Of a stretch of DNA of 64,000 bases, positions 60,246 through 64,000 are shown one piece after another. Both the position numbers and the translations under genes were made by a program. The number at the start of each line of letters is the position of its first letter. Position 1 is the first letter of the stretch. Source of the stretch: JBEKHT01 sp049511715 (GTDB lineage Bacteria > Chloroflexota > Anaerolineae > Anaerolineales > RBG-16-64-43); the NCBI GenBank assembly GCA_049511715.1, contig JBEKXU010000007.1, positions 1 through 64,000 of the forward strand. Reading direction: 5' to 3'. The notes beneath the pieces are model-generated. The model was not told the DNA's origin. It was given only the letters and a program-made list of their open reading frames with translations, and searched no databases.

Positions 60246-61688
60246 ATGACCTATGACGAAGCCCTCGATTACCTTTATTCCTTCGTCGACTACAGCCTGC
60301 AGCGTTCCTACCGCTACTCGCCGGCAACTTTCGACCTTGCCCGGATGCGCGAATTGCTTGACAAGCTTTCCCATCCTGAGCGCTCGTACAAGGTAATTCA
60401 TGTCGCCGGGACCAAGGGAAAGGGATCGGTGTCCGCCATGTGCGCTTCGGCGTTGCGGGCGGCCGGTTACCACATCGGGTTCTACACTTCCCCTCACCTG
60501 GTAGACTATGCGGAGCGAATCCAAGCGGACGGGCATGACATCCCCCACGAACGCCTGGCCGAGCTGGTCGAAGAGATCCGCCCGGTGGTGGATGCGATCC
60601 CGCGGCTTACTACCTTTGAGATCACCACCGCTCTGGGCTTTCTCTACTTTGCGCGGGAAAAGGTCGAGGTGGCGGTGGTTGAAGTGGGTTTGGGCGGGCG
60701 CCTGGACGCCACCAACTTGGTCCATCCGCTGGTTTCCGTGATCACCTCTCTTTCCCTGGATCATACTCATCTTCTGGGCCACACCTTGGCAGAGATCGCC
60801 CGGGAGAAGGCCGGGATCATCAAGCCCGGGGTGCCGGTAGTCATCGCACCTCAGAGTACGGAGGCACTGCGGGTCCTTGAGATGATCGCCGAGGAGCGCC
60901 AATCGCCCCTGGTGCAGGTGGGGCGCGACTGGCTCTTTGCTCCGCACACCCATTCGCTTGACGGCCAATCCCTTTTCATCTGGTCGGCGGCAGAACAGGA
61001 TCGCGTCAACAGCTTCCTGGAGAATGGAAGGGAACTGGAATGGGTTCCGCCCCGCTACGAGATTCCGCTCCTGGGGTACCACCAGGTGATCAACGCGGCG
61101 GTGGCCTACGCCGCTCTCAAGGAAGCCGGGGATCGGGGCTTGCCGATCCGCGAAGAGGCGATCCGCGAGGGTTTTCGGAGCGTGGAGTGGCCGGCCCGGT
61201 TCCAGATTCTCCATCGCCGTCCGTTCGTGGTGGTGGATTCCGCCCACAACCGCGACTCGGCCGCTCGGTTGCGGACGGCGCTTGACGATTACTTCCCTTC
61301 CAGGAAAGTGATCCTCATCTTTGGGGCCTCCGTGGACAAAGATATCGACGGGATCCTGGATGAACTGATCCCTCGCATTTCCCGCGTGATGGTCACGCAG
61401 GCTGACCATCCGCGGGCCTCTGACGCTGACGACTTGGCGGCACGGGTCCGCACTCGCGGCTGCCCGGTGGAGATCCATCAGCCGGTGGCGAACGCCTTGC
61501 AGCGCGCGCTCGAGCTGGCCAGGGACGAAGAGGTTGTCCTTTCTGCCGGGAGCATGTTCGTCTCAGCCGCTGTGCTTGGGGCTTGGCCCGAGGTCTGGGA
61601 ATCTGAGGCCAGCCGACGGGTTCAGCAGAGGATTGCGGCGAACCTGCCGATGGAAGGATCAGGAGATGAGTGGTCCGGACTTCCGTGA
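60246..61688 (+). CDS. folC: Folylpolyglutamate synthase / dihydrofolate synthase
   Basis: A 480-residue Mur-ligase-family enzyme adding glutamate to folates. P-loop VIHVAGTKGKGSVSAMCASAL; VGLGGRLDATNLVHPLVSVITSLSLDH; C-terminal VVDSAHNRDSAARL. ATGs at 60228, 60237 and 60246 are in frame; 60228 overlaps the -10 and 60246 gives the family-like N terminus MTYDEALDYLYSFVDYSLQ. No ribosome-binding site precedes any of them. The end overlaps lon by 23 bp. Confidence 0.93.
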   Translation: MTYDEALDYLYSFVDYSLQRSYRYSPATFDLARMRELLDKLSHPERSYKVIHVAGTKGKGSVSAMCASALRAAGYHIGFYTSPHLVDYAERIQADGHDIPHERLAELVEEIRPVVDAIPRLTTFEITTALGFLYFAREKVEVAVVEVGLGGRLDATNLVHPLVSVITSLSLDHTHLLGHTLAEIAREKAGIIKPGVPVVIAPQSTEALRVLEMIAEERQSPLVQVGRDWLFAPHTHSLDGQSLFIWSAAEQDRVNSFLENGRELEWVPPRYEIPLLGYHQVINAAVAYAALKEAGDRGLPIREEAIREGFRSVEWPARFQILHRRPFVVVDSAHNRDSAARLRTALDDYFPSRKVILIFGASVDKDIDGILDELIPRISRVMVTQADHPRASDADDLAARVRTRGCPVEIHQPVANALQRALELARDEEVVLSAGSMFVSAAVLGAWPEVWESEASRRVQQRIAANLPMEGSGDEWSGLP

Positions 61689-64000
61689 CTGGCAGTTGCG
61701 GTCCGAGTTCAGCGAGGTCTTGGGGAACCGAACCGATGAACTGCAACGGGTCCATGACGCAACGCTAGACGCGGACGGTCTGGTCAGCTGTGCCGTGCTC
61801 CCGTTGCGGGACATGGTCATGTTCCCGCGGATGGTCAGCCCCCTGTTTGTGGCCCGCGAGTCCACCCTGGCGGCCATTGAGGCCGCTCAGGCTGCGGGGG
61901 AAACGGTGTTGGCCCTGCTCCAGCTCGACCCCGAGGTCTCCGAGCCCTCACCTCAGGATCTTCATGCCATTGGAACGGAGACGGCGGTCGGCCGAATTCT
62001 GCACATGCCCGACGGCTCGACGACCGTTCTGGCCCAAGGGCGCAGACGCCTCGCGGTCACAGAGTTCATTCAGACCCGGCCCTATCTGCGAGTGAAGGCT
62101 CGCCCGATCTTCGAGTCCAAAGAGAAGAGCCGTGAGACCGAGGCCCTGATGCGGGCCGTGCTGGCCTTGTTTGAGAAAGTGGTGCAGCTCAACCGTAGCC
62201 TCCCGGAAGAGGCCTACGTCTTCGCGATGAATGTCGAGGAGCCGGGCTGGCTTGCGGATCTGATTGCCTCGGCGTTGGGAATTCCAGTCGCCGAGCGTCA
62301 GCAGGTGCTGGAAATCATCGATCCGGGCCAGAGGCTGCAACGGATGAGCATTCTTCTGGGGCGCGAACTGGACGTGCTCGAACTGGAGAGCCGCATCCAT
62401 AGCCGCGTCCAGAGCGAGGTCGATCGAACCCAACGCGAATACTATCTGCGCGAGCAGATCAAGGCGATCCAGAACGAGCTGGGGGAGGCGGACAGTTGGA
62501 CCAAGGAACTGGCGGTGGTCCGCAAGGCCATTGAGGATTCCGGCATGCCGGCGGAAGTTCATGAAAAGGCCCTGAAGGAACTGGAGCGCCTCGCGCAAAT
62601 GCCCTCCCTGGCCCCGGAGGTGGCCATCGTTCGCACGTACTTGGACTGGCTCGTGGAACTGCCCTGGAGCAAGGGCACGCAAGACAATCTGGATGTGAAG
62701 AACGCCGCCCGTGTGTTGGATGAGCGTCATTATGGCCTGCCGCGGGCGAAAGAGCGCATCTTGGAATACATCGCCGTGCGCAGCCTTGCGCCCGAGAAAC
62801 AGAAACAGCCGATCCTCTGTTTTGTTGGTCCGCCAGGGACTGGCAAGACTTCTCTTGGGAAATCGATCGCTGAGGCTCTGGGCCGCAAGTTCGTGCGGGT
62901 TTCGTTAGGGGGTGTCCGGGACGAAGCGGAGATCCGCGGCCACCGCCGGACGTATATTGGCGCCCTGCCGGGTCGCATCCTGCAGACGATGAGGCGGGCA
63001 GCAACGGTAAACCCTCTTTTCATGTTGGACGAGATTGACAAGCTGGGCGCGGACTTTCGCGGTGACCCCGCAGCGGCTTTGCTGGAGGTGCTGGATCCGG
63101 AGCAGAACTTCTCCTTTGAGGATCACTACCTGGATGTGCCCTACGATTTGTCCAAGGTCATGTTCATCACTACGGCGAATATTCTGGCTCCTGTGCCACC
63201 GGCCCTTCAGGATCGGATGGAGGTCATCGAGTTCCCAGGGTACATCGAAGAGGAGAAACTCGCGATTGCTCGCATGTTCTTGATCCCACGGCAGCGCAGC
63301 GAAAACGGGCTGGAGAGGGAGAAACTTACGCTGCCCGACGCGACGATCCGGCGCATCATCCGCGAGTACACCTGGGAAGCCGGGGTGCGCAATCTGGAGC
63401 GTGAGATAGGTCGCGTCCTGCGGAAAGTCGCGCGAAAGAAGGCGGAGGGGCAGGAGATCCCGCACAGAATAGGCTTGGCCAGCGTCCCGCGATTTCTGGG
63501 CCCGCCGCAGTTCTTCCTGCTTGAGGCGGAAAAGAAGGACGAGGTGGGGGTTGCAACGGCTCTGGCCTGGACAGAAGCGGGCGGGGACACGATGCCGGTC
63601 GAGATCGCCCTCCTGGAGGGCAAGGGGAACCTTCAGATTACCGGCCAGGTAGGGGAAGTCATGCAGGAATCGGCCCAGGCGGCCATATCCTTCCTGAAGA
63701 CGCGCGCCCGGCAGTGGGCGATTGATCCTCAGCGGTTCGAGAAAACGGATGTGCACATCCACGTTCCCGAAGGGTCCATTCCCAAAGACGGACCCAGCGC
63801 AGGAATAACGATCGCCACGGCCCTCATCTCGGCCTTTACTGGGCGTCGGGTCCATAGAGAAGTGGGCATGACGGGCGAGATCACATTGCGCGGCAGGGTC
63901 CTCCCCGTTGGGGGGGTGCGTGAAAAGGTGCTGGCCGCGCATCGGATCGGCCTCAAAACGGTCATTTTGCCAGCCCGGAACGAAAAGGACTTGACCGAGG
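61666..64000 (+). CDS. lon: ATP-dependent protease Lon (3' end beyond window)
   Basis: 778 codons are visible, nearly the whole protein by comparison with E. coli Lon (784 residues). N-terminal LonB-like domain (CAVLPLRDMVMFPRMVSPLF), coiled region (REYYLREQIKAIQNELGE), AAA+ with Walker A FVGPPGTGKTSLGKSIAE, Walker B PLFMLDEIDK, and the protease domain with catalytic S711 (PKDGPSAGITIATALIS) and K754 (GGVREKVLAAHRIG), 43 residues apart as in E. coli Lon. ATG 61666 is preceded by GGAAGGATCAGGAG. It degrades misfolded and regulatory proteins in the cytosol. Overlaps folC by 23 bp. Confidence 0.95.
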   Translation, partial: MSGPDFRDWQLRSEFSEVLGNRTDELQRVHDATLDADGLVSCAVLPLRDMVMFPRMVSPLFVARESTLAAIEAAQAAGETVLALLQLDPEVSEPSPQDLHAIGTETAVGRILHMPDGSTTVLAQGRRRLAVTEFIQTRPYLRVKARPIFESKEKSRETEALMRAVLALFEKVVQLNRSLPEEAYVFAMNVEEPGWLADLIASALGIPVAERQQVLEIIDPGQRLQRMSILLGRELDVLELESRIHSRVQSEVDRTQREYYLREQIKAIQNELGEADSWTKELAVVRKAIEDSGMPAEVHEKALKELERLAQMPSLAPEVAIVRTYLDWLVELPWSKGTQDNLDVKNAARVLDERHYGLPRAKERILEYIAVRSLAPEKQKQPILCFVGPPGTGKTSLGKSIAEALGRKFVRVSLGGVRDEAEIRGHRRTYIGALPGRILQTMRRAATVNPLFMLDEIDKLGADFRGDPAAALLEVLDPEQNFSFEDHYLDVPYDLSKVMFITTANILAPVPPALQDRMEVIEFPGYIEEEKLAIARMFLIPRQRSENGLEREKLTLPDATIRRIIREYTWEAGVRNLEREIGRVLRKVARKKAEGQEIPHRIGLASVPRFLGPPQFFLLEAEKKDEVGVATALAWTEAGGDTMPVEIALLEGKGNLQITGQVGEVMQESAQAAISFLKTRARQWAIDPQRFEKTDVHIHVPEGSIPKDGPSAGITIATALISAFTGRRVHREVGMTGEITLRGRVLPVGGVREKVLAAHRIGLKTVILPARNEKDLTE

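Overview
This is a GC-rich bacterial window carrying mostly core metabolism, translation and cell-envelope genes. The likely source is Chloroflexota. This is inferred from two large membrane proteins with the SYYYFG/NYYYFG signature (DUF2298, 'YYY' family, known mainly from Chloroflexi and archaea), from the suf gene order, and from a diderm-free envelope gene set; no rRNA or other taxonomic marker is present. I saw no rRNA, tRNA or CRISPR array. The only mobile DNA is the last 30 codons of an IS630-type transposase at the left edge.

Layout. 0-1.7 kb: transposase tail, an empty 530-bp stretch, then a leftward pair sufT-like/sufR-like. 1.8-8.0 kb: rightward sufC-sufB-sufD-(unknown 105-aa protein)-sufS-sufU-Rieske operon ending in a clear terminator. 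8.3-11.1 kb: pyruvate phosphate dikinase with its own terminator. 11.2-16.3 kb (leftward): HNH endonuclease and a phnD-phnC-phnE-phnE ABC importer. 16.5-21.2 kb: GH36 glycosidase and an ADP-forming acyl-CoA synthetase. 21.7-26.2 kb: PfkB kinase, a winged-helix regulator with a degenerate receiver, a beta-class DNA methyltransferase and a cyclic-2,3-diphosphoglycerate-synthetase-like P-loop protein. 26.3-31.1 kb (leftward): argS, rpsT, fabH, fabF. 31.4-34.1 kb: tlyA, lepA. 34.1-49.8 kb: envelope glycosylation block (flippase-like protein, GT4, methyltransferase, methyltransferase pseudogene, four large GT-C/YYY polytopic proteins). 49.8-52.9 kb: cmk, plsC, a DUF512 Fe-S protein. 53-59.6 kb: a leftward signalling operon (receiver-CpaE-like ATPase, sirtuin, GAF histidine kinase) divergent from a 1080-aa membrane histidine kinase. 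60.2-64 kb: folC and lon, the latter running off the window.

Regulation is unusually readable. Several divergent or upstream regions show good -35/-10 pairs or TGn-extended -10 elements: sufR/sufC, phnD/GH36 with a shared palindromic TTGCAA, the winged-helix regulator, rpsT, folC, and the two-component divergent region with a perfect 11-bp tandem repeat between the promoters.

Most promising for follow-up are the YYY/GT-C glycosylation block (including a 1656-aa GT-C::YYY fusion next to its 854-aa paralogue), the receiver/CpaE-sirtuin-kinase operon with its tandem-repeat control region, the unknown protein embedded in the suf operon, and the PhnE permeases carrying large extracytoplasmic inserts. 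All functional calls rest on reading motifs by eye; no database search was possible.
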